In this document: one piece after another, positions 55,398-64,000 of the stretch
Layout: every line of letters starts with the position of its first letter
Numbering within the stretch: the stretch's first letter is position 1
NCBI GenBank assembly: GCA_001048675.1
Contig: CCKK01000015.1
Location: 124,001 to 188,000, forward strand
Direction: 5' to 3'
DNA: 64,000 bases
From: Vibrio diabolicus
GTDB taxonomy: Bacteria > Pseudomonadota > Gammaproteobacteria > Enterobacterales > Vibrionaceae
Made by a program: the position numbers and the translations under genes
Notes under the pieces: model-generated
What the model saw: only the letters and a program-made list of their open reading frames with translations
Databases searched by the model: none
Told to the model about the DNA's origin: nothing

Positions 55398-58300
55398 ATG
55401 AGTTACGCGGAACTATTTTGTCAGTCTAACTTCTCTTTTTTGTACTGGGGCTTCTCATGCAGAAGAACTGGTACTCCAAGCTGCTTTCTATCGCTACCAA
55501 GCTCTAGCCATAACGGATGAATGTTCGGTCGCGGGCGTTGTCAAAGCCCATGCGACCATCGAACAACATAAACTCGATATCAAACAAATCGTTGGAAGTA
55601 TGTTTTGGTTAAATGATGAATGCCAAATCGTACTGCTTTGCCCTTGTCGCAAGGCTTATGCCGAGTTGTGTCGTATCATCACAAACGCAAGAAGACGAAG
55701 TGGAAAAGGCAACTATCAACTGTTCGAATGGGATTTGATGTCGATTCGACATTGCTTGATATTGTGGCTGCCCACACATCAAGAGAGTGACCACTATTGG
55801 GGACGCTGGCTCAATCAACACCACGCTAATCGTTTGTGGGTAGCGATTCAGCGCCATTTGAGTAACAACGATACTGAGTACATTGCGCACTGCGAGCAGT
55901 TAGCACATGAATTTCAATTACCTATAACTGCCTGCGGAGGCGTTCTCATGCATGATGTTGAACGCTTGCCATTACAGCATGTACTTACCGCTATAAAGCA
56001 TGGGTGTAGCGTCGATAAACTCGGTTTTGATCGTATTTCGAATACAGAACGAGCGCTTCGTCCTTTTAAAAAACTGGTTCGGATTTACAAACCAGAATGG
56101 CTGGAAGAAAGTACTTACATCGCCGATTTATGCGAGTTTAAGCTCTCCGATTTAAAATACGAATATCCTACCGAGCTGATCCCAGATGGTTATACACCCG
56201 ACTCTTACTTACGTATGTTAGTCGAGCGTGGTAAAAAGCTGCGTTTTCCTGAAGGCGTGCCAGCAGAAGTCAATCAAACCATCGAGAATGAACTTGCGCT
56301 TATTCAAGAGCTGAAATACCACTACTACTTCCTTACCATCCATGACATCGTAATGTTCGCGAAACAACAAGGCATTCTTTACCAAGGTCGAGGTTCCGCC
56401 GCAAACTCTGTGGTGTGCTATTGCCTGGAAATTACCGCCGTCGACCCTCGACAAATCGCAGTCTTATTCGAACGATTTATCAGTAAAGAACGTAAGGAAC
56501 CGCCGGATATTGATGTGGACTTTGAACACGAGCGCCGTGAAGAGGTTATCCAATATATTTACAAAAAATATGGCCGTGAGCGTGCAGCACTTGCTGCAAC
56601 AGTGATCAGCTATCGCTTTAAAAGTGCCGTGCGTGAAGTCGGTAAAGCGCTAGGGATTGAAGAGACCCAATTAGATTTTTTCATTAAGAACGTTAATCGC
56701 CGAGATCGCAGCCAAGGCTGGCAAGCTCAAATTATTGAACTTGGCTTACAACCAGAATCTCTCAAAGGGCAGCAGTTTATCCAATTGGTCAACGAGATAA
56801 TTGGCTTCCCACGCCACTTATCTCAGCACGTGGGTGGTTTTGTAATTTCATCTGGCCCTTTATATGAGTTAGTACCTGTTGAAAATGCCTCGATGGAAGA
56901 TCGCACTATCATTCAATGGGACAAAGACGATTTAGAAAGCTTGAAGCTATTAAAAGTCGATGTGCTCGCACTCGGCATGTTAAACGCCATCAAAAAGTGC
57001 TTTCAACTGGTCGAGAAACATCACCAGCGATCCCTCTCGATTTCCGAGATCACTCGCCGACAAGATGATCCACACGTGTACCGCATGATCCAAAAAGCTG
57101 ACACGATAGGCGTATTCCAAATTGAATCTCGTGCACAAATGAGCATGCTTCCTCGCCTAAAGCCTGCTTGTTATTACGACTTAGTGATTCAAATTGCAAT
57201 TGTTCGTCCAGGCCCTATTCAGGGTGATATGGTGCATCCTTTTTTAAAACGACGAGATCAAAAAGAGCCAGTCAGTTATCCATCGGAAGAAGTAAAAAGC
57301 GTTCTGGAGCGGACTATGGGCGTCCCTATTTTCCAAGAGCAAGTCATCAAGCTAGCCATGGTAGCCGCAGGGTTTAGCGGCGGCGAGGCCGATCAACTCC
57401 GTCGAGCGATGGCATCATGGAAAAAGAATGGCGATCTCGCTAAATTCAGACCAAAACTGATCAATGGTATGCAAGAGAGAGGTTATGACTTAGCGTTTGC
57501 TGAGCGCATTTTCGATCAGATTTGCGGCTTTGGTGAGTATGGCTTCCCTGAAAGCCATTCAGCGTCTTTCGCAGTGCTGGCATATTGTTCTGCATGGTTA
57601 AAATATTATTACCCAGCAGAATTTTACACTGCACTGTTGAACAGCCAACCAATGGGATTTTATAGCCCATCGCAATTAGTACAAGATGCCCGCCGACATG
57701 GCGTCGAAGTATTGCCGGTGTGCGTCAATCATTCAAAATATCAGCATCATCTCGTCTCACGCCCGAATGGCAGGCTAGGCGTGCAACTTGGTTTTCGCTT
57801 GGTGAAAGGCTTTAACGCAGAAAGTGCGCAAAGGCTTATTGAGCGCAAACCACTTAATGGTTACCGCTCGATTCAAGAAGTAAAGCAGATATTAAGAAGC
57901 CGAAGTGACATTGAATTATTGGCTTCAGCCAATGCATTTCAGATCCTATCGGGGAATCGTTATAACGCACGCTGGGCAGCAATGGATTCCTTATCTGACC
58001 TACCATTGTTTCACAAGGTCGAAGAACCCAGTGTTAGCTACCAAACTCAGCCCTCAGAATATGAAAATTTAATTGAGGATTACGCGAGCACGGGACTATC
58101 TCTTAGCCGCCACCCGATTAAATTATTAGAAGAAACGGGCAAACTCCCTCATTTTACCCGCATGAGGCAACTGGCAGAGAAACCGCATAGGTCATTGGTC
58201 ACAGTGGTAGGCGTGGTAACGGGAAGACAATCTCCAGGCACCGCCGCTGGCGTGACATTTTTTACGTTAGAAGATGACACAGGCAACATTAATGTGGTCG

Positions 58301-58473
58301 TTTGGCAAGCGACAGCACGAGCCCAAAAGCAAGCGTATTTAGGCGCTAAAGTATTAATGGTGAAAGGCATTCTTGAAAGAGAGGGAGAAGTCACGCACGT
58401 TATTGCTGGCAAGTTGATTGATTGCACGCACTATTTGAATAATCTACAAAGTAAATCTCGCGACTTTCATTAG
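55398..58473 (+). pseudogene. dnaE2: DnaE2 (ImuC) error-prone polymerase, frameshifted near the N-terminus
   Basis: The gene begins at ATG 55398 (MSYAELFCQSNFSFL) 27 bases after imuB. One extra base at or next to the T6 run at 55436-55441 shifts the frame after about 14 codons; the correct frame (LTGASHAEELVLQAAF in relatives) resumes immediately. It continues through the PHP domain, the polymerase core (GRGSAANSVVCYCLEI, PDIDVDFEHERREEV) and the OB fold to 58473, which with one base removed gives about 1024 residues. Without the fix only a 957-residue form from an internal ATG at 55600 remains, lacking the start of the PHP domain. Either a sequence error or loss of the mutasome. Confidence 0.88.
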
Positions 58474-58503
58474 TACAGAGATATTAATAAGCGAGGCGTT
58501 AAA

Positions 58504-58536
58504 AATCAGAGGGAGAGCTGCTCCCCCTCTGATTTC
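58504..58536. terminator. Bidirectional terminator between dnaE2 and cheV
   Basis: AAATCAGAGGG and CCCTCTGATTT with a 10-base interior, between converging genes. Confidence 0.85.
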
Positions 58537-58547
58537 ACTATATCTAA

Positions 58548-59501
58548 TCATGCACTTTTAGAAAGCATCTGGCGTAATCGGTCTTGAGCAACTTCAACCA
58601 ACAGATCTGGTTGGAATTTAGAGATAAAACGATCACAACCTACTTTTTGTACCATGGCTTCATTAAAGCTGCCGCTCAGAGAGGTGTTCAACGTAATAAA
58701 CAACTTAGACATACGTGGATCTTGGCGCACTTCATGAGTCAGTTTATAACCATCCATTTCAGGCATTTCAGCATCCGTAATCATCATCAACAGCTCTTTT
58801 TCTACGTCTTTCCCTTCATCACACCAGCGTTTTAAAACCGTTAGCGCTTCTAGTCCATCACGACACTCGATGATATTCATACCCAATTGAGAAAGCGTAT
58901 CGCGAACTTGATTACGAGCTGTAGAGGAATCATCCACAATCAGAACATTACGCCCGACCATTGCTTGGGCAAGTTCTTGATCCAGAATGTCCGCTGAAAT
59001 CGTGACATCGTAATGCACGATCTCTGCTAAAACTTTTTCAACGTCAATAATTTCGACAATTTGAGAGACATCCCCCTCTTTGATTTGCGTGATAGCTGTG
59101 AGGTAATTCGAGCGACCAGACGTGGAAGGAGGCGGCTGAATTTCAGTCCATGCCGTATTAATAATATTCTTGACCGGACCGACTAAGAAGCCCTGTACCG
59201 TGCGGTTGTACTCTGTCACGATCAAATTTTCTTCTTCCGCTTCACCACGCAAAGCTGGGAAACCTATCGCGCCACGCAAATCAATCACTGGCACTGCTTC
59301 ACCTCGTAAAGAAGCGACCCCACGAATGTTGTAGTGTGAGCCAGGGAGCTTGGTTAACGGTGGCAGCTTGATGACCTCTTTCACTTTGAACACATTAATC
59401 GCAAACAATTGGCGACTATTTAAAGTGAACAGCAGAAGCTCTAGTCGGTTTTCACCAACCAAGTTCGTACGCTGGTCAACCGTATTTAACACTCCGGACA
59501 T
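58548..59501 (-). CDS. cheV: CheV, CheW-receiver coupling protein
   Basis: 317 residues: a CheW-like domain (about 15-165, with NIRGVASLRGEAVPVIDLRG) and a C-terminal receiver domain (about 185-310, VDDSSTARNQVRD, phospho-acceptor Asp in MITDAEMPEMDG). CheV links receptors to CheA and adapts by phosphorylation. One of several CheV paralogues in vibrios. Confidence 0.95.
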   Translation of the reverse strand: MSGVLNTVDQRTNLVGENRLELLLFTLNSRQLFAINVFKVKEVIKLPPLTKLPGSHYNIRGVASLRGEAVPVIDLRGAIGFPALRGEAEEENLIVTEYNRTVQGFLVGPVKNIINTAWTEIQPPPSTSGRSNYLTAITQIKEGDVSQIVEIIDVEKVLAEIVHYDVTISADILDQELAQAMVGRNVLIVDDSSTARNQVRDTLSQLGMNIIECRDGLEALTVLKRWCDEGKDVEKELLMMITDAEMPEMDGYKLTHEVRQDPRMSKLFITLNTSLSGSFNEAMVQKVGCDRFISKFQPDLLVEVAQDRLRQMLSKSA

Positions 59502-59568
59502 ACTACTACCTAATTTATGGATAATTCTTATTTTTACTCGAAATCAATACAGACACATCAAGGTTCTA

Positions 59569-59697
59569 AGCCCAAATAACCTTAAGATATTTGTTTTTCG
59601 AGCATGGCTTGAAAGTACAACGGTTTCAGCGCATTACTTCCCTTCTATTTGTATCAGACACAAAGTCACTCTACACATTGAAAGCCATTTGGGTTTA
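59569..59697. repeat. Degenerate relative of the 47729-47797 repeat
   Basis: AGCCCAAATAACCTTAAGAT (from about 59570) corresponds to ACCCAAGTAACCTCAAGAT of the first copy, and CCATTTGGGTTT near 59688 is the inverted partner. The interior is longer (about 100 bases) and unrelated. Confidence 0.45.
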
Positions 59698-59789
59698 TTT
59701 ACTTGAGCTTTTTAGGAAATTACATGAATGGCGCAGATATAGCAATGCAGCACAACTCAAATTCACCTTCTAGTAATAGGCGATCAAAA

Positions 59790-59814
59790 AGGGTGAGCCG
59801 TTAAGTCTCACCCT
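59790..59814 (-). terminator. Terminator of mlc
   Basis: AGGGTGAG (59790-59797) pairs with CTCACCCT (59807-59814); a T run follows on the minus strand. Confidence 0.8.
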
Positions 59815-59871
59815 AAATCATCTAAAAATGTATAGGCTCGACACCTAAGCACTTCATCATGTTTGAAGCAA

Positions 59872-61089
59872 TTAGCCTTCCACAACCTTCATCAATAACT
59901 GACCATCGTACAACGCTTGCTTGATCAACGCGGCACCAGGCATTGTGGCTTGCTTATAGAAACGAGATTCCACCAGCTCAAGATCTTGGTGATAAACTGG
60001 TAAACTCTGCTCTTCGATACAGCGACGCACCGCAGGATAAAGTACATCTTTTGCTTGGTTAATCACACCACCGATCAAGATCTTCTCAGGGTTAAATAAG
60101 TTGATCACAATAGCAATTGCAGAGCCTAAATAGCGTCCAAGCTTTTCAATCACATCAACTGCCAACGGATCACCATTCGCTGCCGCTTCACAAATGCTCT
60201 CAATACTCATTTCTTCTTGCTCAGCAAGAATAGAGTCTTCGCCATCAGCAATTCGTCTTACGACTTCTTCACGAATGGCTTGAGAACTGGCAACGGTTTC
60301 CAAACAACCAATGTTGCCACAATGACAACGTTTTCCATTTGGATCGATTTGAATATGCCCAAGCTCACCAATGTTGCCGTGACGACCTTGCAAAACGCGC
60401 CCATCCAGAATGATGCCGGCACCTAAACCATGGTGAATAGAGATAAGGACGGAGTTGTCATTGTCTTGAGAATGGCCGAAAAGCTTTTCTGCTAATGCCC
60501 AAGCTCGCGTGTCATTGGCAATGAAAACTGGCAAGCCCGTTGCTTTGTATATCTCTGGTCCAAGAGCAAGATTTTCGACATTGTAATGAGGCATTTGCAG
60601 CACGACACCTTGCTCTGAATTCACAAGGCCAGGCAGCGTAATTGCAATACTGGTAACACGGTCAAGTTGATCCGCGTAAGTTTGGAAGAATTCATCAATT
60701 TCGTAGAGCAGACGCTCAAGCACATCGTCTTGGTCACGTTCGTGTATCTCGATTTTAGTATCGATCAACACATCGCCACCTAGCTCATGCAGAGCAATAG
60801 TTAAATAACCTCGCCCCAAACGCATTGACAGAAATTGCCACCCTTCGTTGTTGACCTGCAAACCGACGGCAGGTCGACCACGACTCGTCGCTTCTTGTAC
60901 TGTGGTTTCATGAATCAAGTGCGCTTCAATTAATTCTCGAGTGATTTTGGTGATACTGGCAGGAGCAAGCTCACTCTGCTTGGACAAATCAATTCGAGAA
61001 ATAGGACCTTTTAGGTCAATTAGTTTATATACACGACCAGCATTGACCTGTTTGATATGATCAATATGGCCCGGTTGAGCCATGTACAT
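59872..61089 (-). CDS. mlc: Mlc, ROK-family repressor of sugar-PTS genes
   Basis: 405 residues from ATG 61089 (GGAG 6-9 bases upstream). An N-terminal winged helix (about 8-70: PGHIDHIKQVNAGRVYKLID and LAPASITKITREL) is very close to E. coli Mlc, followed by the ROK sugar-kinase-like body with the zinc motif CHCGNIGCLE. Mlc represses PTS genes and is sequestered by glucose EIICB. It is divergent from pykA, so glycolysis and sugar uptake control lie side by side. Confidence 0.9.
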   Translation of the reverse strand: MYMAQPGHIDHIKQVNAGRVYKLIDLKGPISRIDLSKQSELAPASITKITRELIEAHLIHETTVQEATSRGRPAVGLQVNNEGWQFLSMRLGRGYLTIALHELGGDVLIDTKIEIHERDQDDVLERLLYEIDEFFQTYADQLDRVTSIAITLPGLVNSEQGVVLQMPHYNVENLALGPEIYKATGLPVFIANDTRAWALAEKLFGHSQDNDNSVLISIHHGLGAGIILDGRVLQGRHGNIGELGHIQIDPNGKRCHCGNIGCLETVASSQAIREEVVRRIADGEDSILAEQEEMSIESICEAAANGDPLAVDVIEKLGRYLGSAIAIVINLFNPEKILIGGVINQAKDVLYPAVRRCIEEQSLPVYHQDLELVESRFYKQATMPGAALIKQALYDGQLLMKVVEG

Positions 61090-61502
61090 CTTGCACTCCG
61101 AAATTCTATAACGAGACAATTTTTTTACTTTTGCGAACTAATTGTGAAGTGAATTAATAAATCCCCGTGACAAGCATCACGTATAAACCTGTTTGTTTGT
61201 GTATTCAATCAAATAACGAAGAATCTACTCCTGTTAAATTGTTTGAAAAATAACTTATTTTTATTCACTAAATTATGAAGCAACTCCTGTTACAACAGCG
61301 CATTCTCTTCAATAGGGGCTGAAGCCTATGGAATATCTGTCTGTTTTACCGGGATTACTCTTAATGTAAACATTCTGTGCATATACTTATACTCAAGCAG
61401 CTTTAAGGTGTGGGCTCAGCAACGAGGCAGACCTTGAGAGCGATTGAGGAAAGTAAGGATAGAGTTCAAGTTACCTTTACACATACATTCATCGGAGAAT
61501 CT
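61090..61502. other. Divergent promoter region of mlc and pykA
   Basis: 413 bases without a gene. A CRP-like palindrome is listed separately. A long pykA leader is likely, since the frame upstream of 61503 has no ribosome-binding motif. Confidence 0.6.
61166..61181. promoter_or_regulatory. CRP-like palindrome
   Basis: CGTGA-CAAGCA-TCACG, a symmetric match at 8 of 10 positions to TGTGA-N6-TCACA, 77 bases upstream of mlc and 322 upstream of pykA. Confidence 0.4.
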
Positions 61503-62945
61503 ATGACTTCCAAACTAAGACGAACAAAAATTGTCACCACGCTTGGTCCTTCAACGGATAAGGACAATGTACTTGAGGAGATCATCAAAGCCGGTGCAAA
61601 CGTTGTCCGTATGAATTTCTCACATGGAACCAGTGAAGACCACATTCAACGCGCCAAAAAAGTCCGTACCATTGCGGCAAAGCTTGGGCGTCAAGTTGCT
61701 ATCCTCGGCGACTTGCAAGGCCCAAAAATCCGCGTATCGACCTTTAAAGACGGCCAAGTCATGTTGAATGTGGGCGACAAATTCACATTAGACAGTGATT
61801 TACCAAAAGGTGAAGGCAACCAAGAGTCCGTAGGGCTAGATTATAAAGAACTGCCGCAAGATGTGTCACCAAACGACATTCTGTTACTCGATGATGGACG
61901 CGTTCAATTGCAAGTCACCAGCGTCGAAGGCAATAAAGTTCATACCCGTGTGATTGTTGGTGGTCCATTATCTAATAATAAAGGGATCAACAAAAAAGGC
62001 GGCGGATTGTCAGCCGATGCGCTCACAGAGAAAGATAAAGCCGACATTCTTACCGCCGCAGAAATTCAAGTGGACTACCTTGCTATTTCGTTCCCGCGTA
62101 ACGGCGAAGACATGCATTACGCTCGACGCCTAGCCAGAGATGCAGGCCTCGAAGCCATGTTGGTGGCTAAAGTCGAACGAGCAGAAACCGTCGCGACTAA
62201 TGAGTCTATTGACGATATTATTCTCGCATCCGATGTGGTGATGGTTGCGCGTGGCGATCTGGGTGTAGAAATCGGCGATCCTGAACTTATTGGTGTCCAG
62301 AAAAAACTGATTCGCCGCGCACGCAGTTTAAACCGCATCGTAATTACTGCGACACAAATGATGGAGTCCATGATTACTAGCCCGATGCCGACGCGTGCTG
62401 AAGTGATGGACGTGGCCAATGCGGTTCTAGACGGCACTGACGCCGTGATGCTGTCTGGAGAGACCGCAGCAGGTAAATACCCTGTAGAAACGGTCAAATC
62501 CATGGCCGAGGTATGTGTGGGCGCAGAAAAGATGTCTGAGGCAAGCCTATCCACTTATCGCTTAGATCGCACCTTCGAAACCGCTGAAGAAACCATCGCA
62601 ATGGCAACCATGTACTCTGCGAATCACATGGAAGGAATTAAAGCGATGATCTCGTTAACAGAGTCCGGCAGGACTGCGTTGATGATGTCTCGCTTAAGCT
62701 CTGGCTTACCAATATTTGCCTTATCACGTAATGAATCAACGCTCAATCGAGCTGCACTATACCGAGGCGTGACACCGGTATATTTCGAGTCAAAAAGTGA
62801 TGCAGGTTTACCGACAGCTCAAGCTGCGATTGCCAGCCTTAAAGAACAAGGGTTCTTGCACAAGGGTGATTTAGTCATGATCACTCAAGGCGATGTAATG
62901 GATGTCGTTGGTTCAACCAACTGCATGAGAATTCTGCAAGCATAA
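61503..62945 (+). CDS. pykA: Pyruvate kinase (PykA type)
   Basis: 480 residues from ATG 61503, with GGAGAA upstream; the frame is open 31 codons earlier but the extension has no family similarity. [14 protein letters not shown] at the start, the active-site signature [13 protein letters not shown] and [10 protein letters not shown] are standard. Length and text match E. coli PykA, the AMP/sugar-phosphate-regulated isozyme, better than PykF. Confidence 0.96.
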   Translation: MTSKLRRTKIVTTLGPSTDKDNVLEEIIKAGANVVRMNFSHGTSEDHIQRAKKVRTIAAKLGRQVAILGDLQGPKIRVSTFKDGQVMLNVGDKFTLDSDLPKGEGNQESVGLDYKELPQDVSPNDILLLDDGRVQLQVTSVEGNKVHTRVIVGGPLSNNKGINKKGGGLSADALTEKDKADILTAAEIQVDYLAISFPRNGEDMHYARRLARDAGLEAMLVAKVERAETVATNESIDDIILASDVVMVARGDLGVEIGDPELIGVQKKLIRRARSLNRIVITATQMMESMITSPMPTRAEVMDVANAVLDGTDAVMLSGETAAGKYPVETVKSMAEVCVGAEKMSEASLSTYRLDRTFETAEETIAMATMYSANHMEGIKAMISLTESGRTALMMSRLSSGLPIFALSRNESTLNRAALYRGVTPVYFESKSDAGLPTAQAAIASLKEQGFLHKGDLVMITQGDVMDVVGSTNCMRILQA

Positions 62946-62991
62946 CCTTTATACCTAACCCTATTAACCACAGAGATTAGGTACGCACACG

Positions 62992-63019
62992 AATGAGGCT
63001 CCGAAAACGGAGCCTCATT
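62992..63019. terminator. Bidirectional terminator between pykA and the patatin gene
   Basis: Perfect 12-bp stem AATGAGGCTCCG/CGGAGCCTCATT with an AAAA loop, between converging genes. Confidence 0.85.
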
Positions 63020-63066
63020 TATTTACACTTCACTTTGTATTTAGCTTATGTCGTTAATACAAAAGG

Positions 63067-64000
63067 TTATGCACTCTCTCTGCCATCAATTTCAATATTC
63101 AGTTGGTCATAGAGTTGAACCAGATTAAACCCCGCTTGAAGTCCGAGTTGATAATCATGCTCTAGTGATTCTTGGTCACTTAACAAAGAAGAAGAACGAA
63201 GCCCCTCTTTAGGCGCGATTTGTAAAATGAAAGTGTCGTCAGGTGGAGCAGATATAAAGGCCTGAGTGAGCTCAAATGTTTGATAGTGAATCATCAGCAT
63301 GTCGGCTAAACCTGAGTCAAAATTCTCACCGATTAAATGGCTTAAACGATACAAATTATCAGCACCGAACAACCAACGGCCTCCATTTAGTAGCATTTTT
63401 CCGGCAAGCTTCGATTGATGGGCGGCATTAATTTTTTGTTGGAAGAACGAAGCCCAATCCAACTTCCATCGATTCACTTTTTGCTGCCATGATTGCTGCA
63501 CCGAATTGATAGACTCTCGATACCACTCGACAGGCACATCCCCTACTTCACTTTGCGCTCTCGCTTCAATCTCCGAGAACGGTTCTGTTCGGATGACAAT
63601 AATGTTGCGAGCATTCTGACGCCACGCTTCTTGAACAGGGATAGAAGCCGACACACCACCATCAACAAACTTATTGCCATTAACGTCGACAGGTCCGTGG
63701 TACAACTTAGGAATCGCGCATGTTGCTAACATGGTGTTAAACCACGTTTCACCTAGGATTGGTAAATATTGATCCGATAGCGTCTCCACATTTGTTACCG
63801 CTGCAAACGCACCTCGCCCTCCTAGTGCACTGCGGCCTAAATCAAGATCAAGCTTGTAAGGGAAATCTTGAATCCGCTCTAACGCCCACTCTAAACCCAA
63901 GTACTGCTGCTTTCGAATATAACGAAACAGATTAAAAAATTCGGGAGACGTTGTCAGCTCGGTAATAAAAGCTTTGCCCATACCGTGTTGACGACATAAG
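63067..64000 (-). CDS. Patatin-like phospholipase (5' end beyond window)
   Basis: At least 304 residues read from an internal methionine; the frame stays open through base 64000 (LCRQHG upstream of MGKAF), so the start and the GxSxG nucleophile elbow lie outside. The catalytic aspartate is in VDGGVSASIPVQEA (about 110 residues in). It resembles the YjjU-type patatin family of bacterial lipid acyl hydrolases. Substrate unknown. Confidence 0.85.
   Translation of the reverse strand, partial: LCRQHGMGKAFITELTTSPEFFNLFRYIRKQQYLGLEWALERIQDFPYKLDLDLGRSALGGRGAFAAVTNVETLSDQYLPILGETWFNTMLATCAIPKLYHGPVDVNGNKFVDGGVSASIPVQEAWRQNARNIIVIRTEPFSEIEARAQSEVGDVPVEWYRESINSVQQSWQQKVNRWKLDWASFFQQKINAAHQSKLAGKMLLNGGRWLFGADNLYRLSHLIGENFDSGLADMLMIHYQTFELTQAFISAPPDDTFILQIAPKEGLRSSSLLSDQESLEHDYQLGLQAGFNLVQLYDQLNIEIDGRESA

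Larger units (their letters stand above)
59502..59871. other. Intergenic region between cheV and mlc
   Basis: About 370 bases. It holds the cheV promoter area, a decayed copy of the vibrio inverted repeat (about 59569-59697) and the mlc terminator. No gene recognised; a short frame over the repeat is not credible. Confidence 0.6.

Noticed and set aside
55600..58473. dnaE2 taken as an intact 957-residue gene starting at 55600
   Set aside because: The 5' part with the conserved N-terminus starts at 55398 in a frame one base off, directly after imuB; the shorter form would lack the beginning of the PHP domain.
1..64000. CRISPR array, prophage, insertion sequence, tRNA or rRNA genes
   Set aside because: I saw no regularly spaced short repeats, no phage or transposase genes and no tRNA cloverleaf or rRNA signature on either strand.

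Overview
The window reads as a chromosomal segment of a Vibrio, most likely of the Harveyi clade (V. parahaemolyticus / V. alginolyticus / V. harveyi relatives). The evidence is the gene order yciK, sohB, cmk, rpsA, ihfB, lapA, lapB, pyrF; an imuA-imuB-dnaE2 cassette under a perfect SOS box; CheV; an E. coli PykA-type pyruvate kinase beside Mlc; moderate G+C; and two repeat types that look familiar from vibrios. No rRNA, tRNA, CRISPR array, insertion sequence or prophage is visible.

Layout. 1-1.9 kb: the tail of a large membrane-active protein and a multi-spanning partner, resembling a type VI effector/immunity pair. 2-6.7 kb: a chemoreceptor and a two-component system. 6.8-11.4 kb: small metabolic genes (PLP enzyme, isochorismatase-like hydrolase) and a LysR-controlled HlyD/DUF2955 efflux pair. 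11.5-12.2 kb: four tandem copies of a ~189-bp repeat. 12.3-14.3 kb: mesX-mesD, a specialised methionine synthase pair. 14.3-17.1 kb: an AT-rich gap, then a secreted leukocidin-like pore-forming toxin and an unknown membrane-anchored protein. 17.2-22.8 kb: a MacAB-TolC-like export operon with two permeases, one of them frameshifted. 23-25 kb: two acetyltransferases (one frameshifted), a methyltransferase and a methyltransferase fragment. 25.4-29.1 kb: a periplasmic protein and an ScsB/ScsD disulfide-reduction pair. 29.2-38.7 kb: a sulfur-respiration island with ttrRS, divergent ttrBCA and a diheme cytochrome pair tsdB-tsdA. 39-42.5 kb: pqiABC. 43-44.9 kb: an orphan oligopeptide-type binding protein. 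45.4-53.1 kb: housekeeping genes. 53.2-58.5 kb: SOS mutasome. 58.5-64 kb: cheV, mlc, pykA and a patatin-like phospholipase cut by the window end.

How parts work together. TtrS/TtrR should sense tetrathionate and switch on ttrBCA. An identical 19-bp palindrome lies in front of both ttrB and the cytochrome pair, suggesting that tetrathionate reductase and a thiosulfate dehydrogenase/tetrathionate reductase are one regulon. MesX and MesD should together make methionine. ImuA, ImuB and DnaE2 form the DNA-damage-induced mutagenic polymerase complex.

Four genes (a macB-type permease, a GNAT acetyltransferase, ttrC and dnaE2) each carry a single-base frameshift at or beside a homopolymer run. This pattern suggests sequence errors as much as real gene decay and should be checked before any of them is called a pseudogene.
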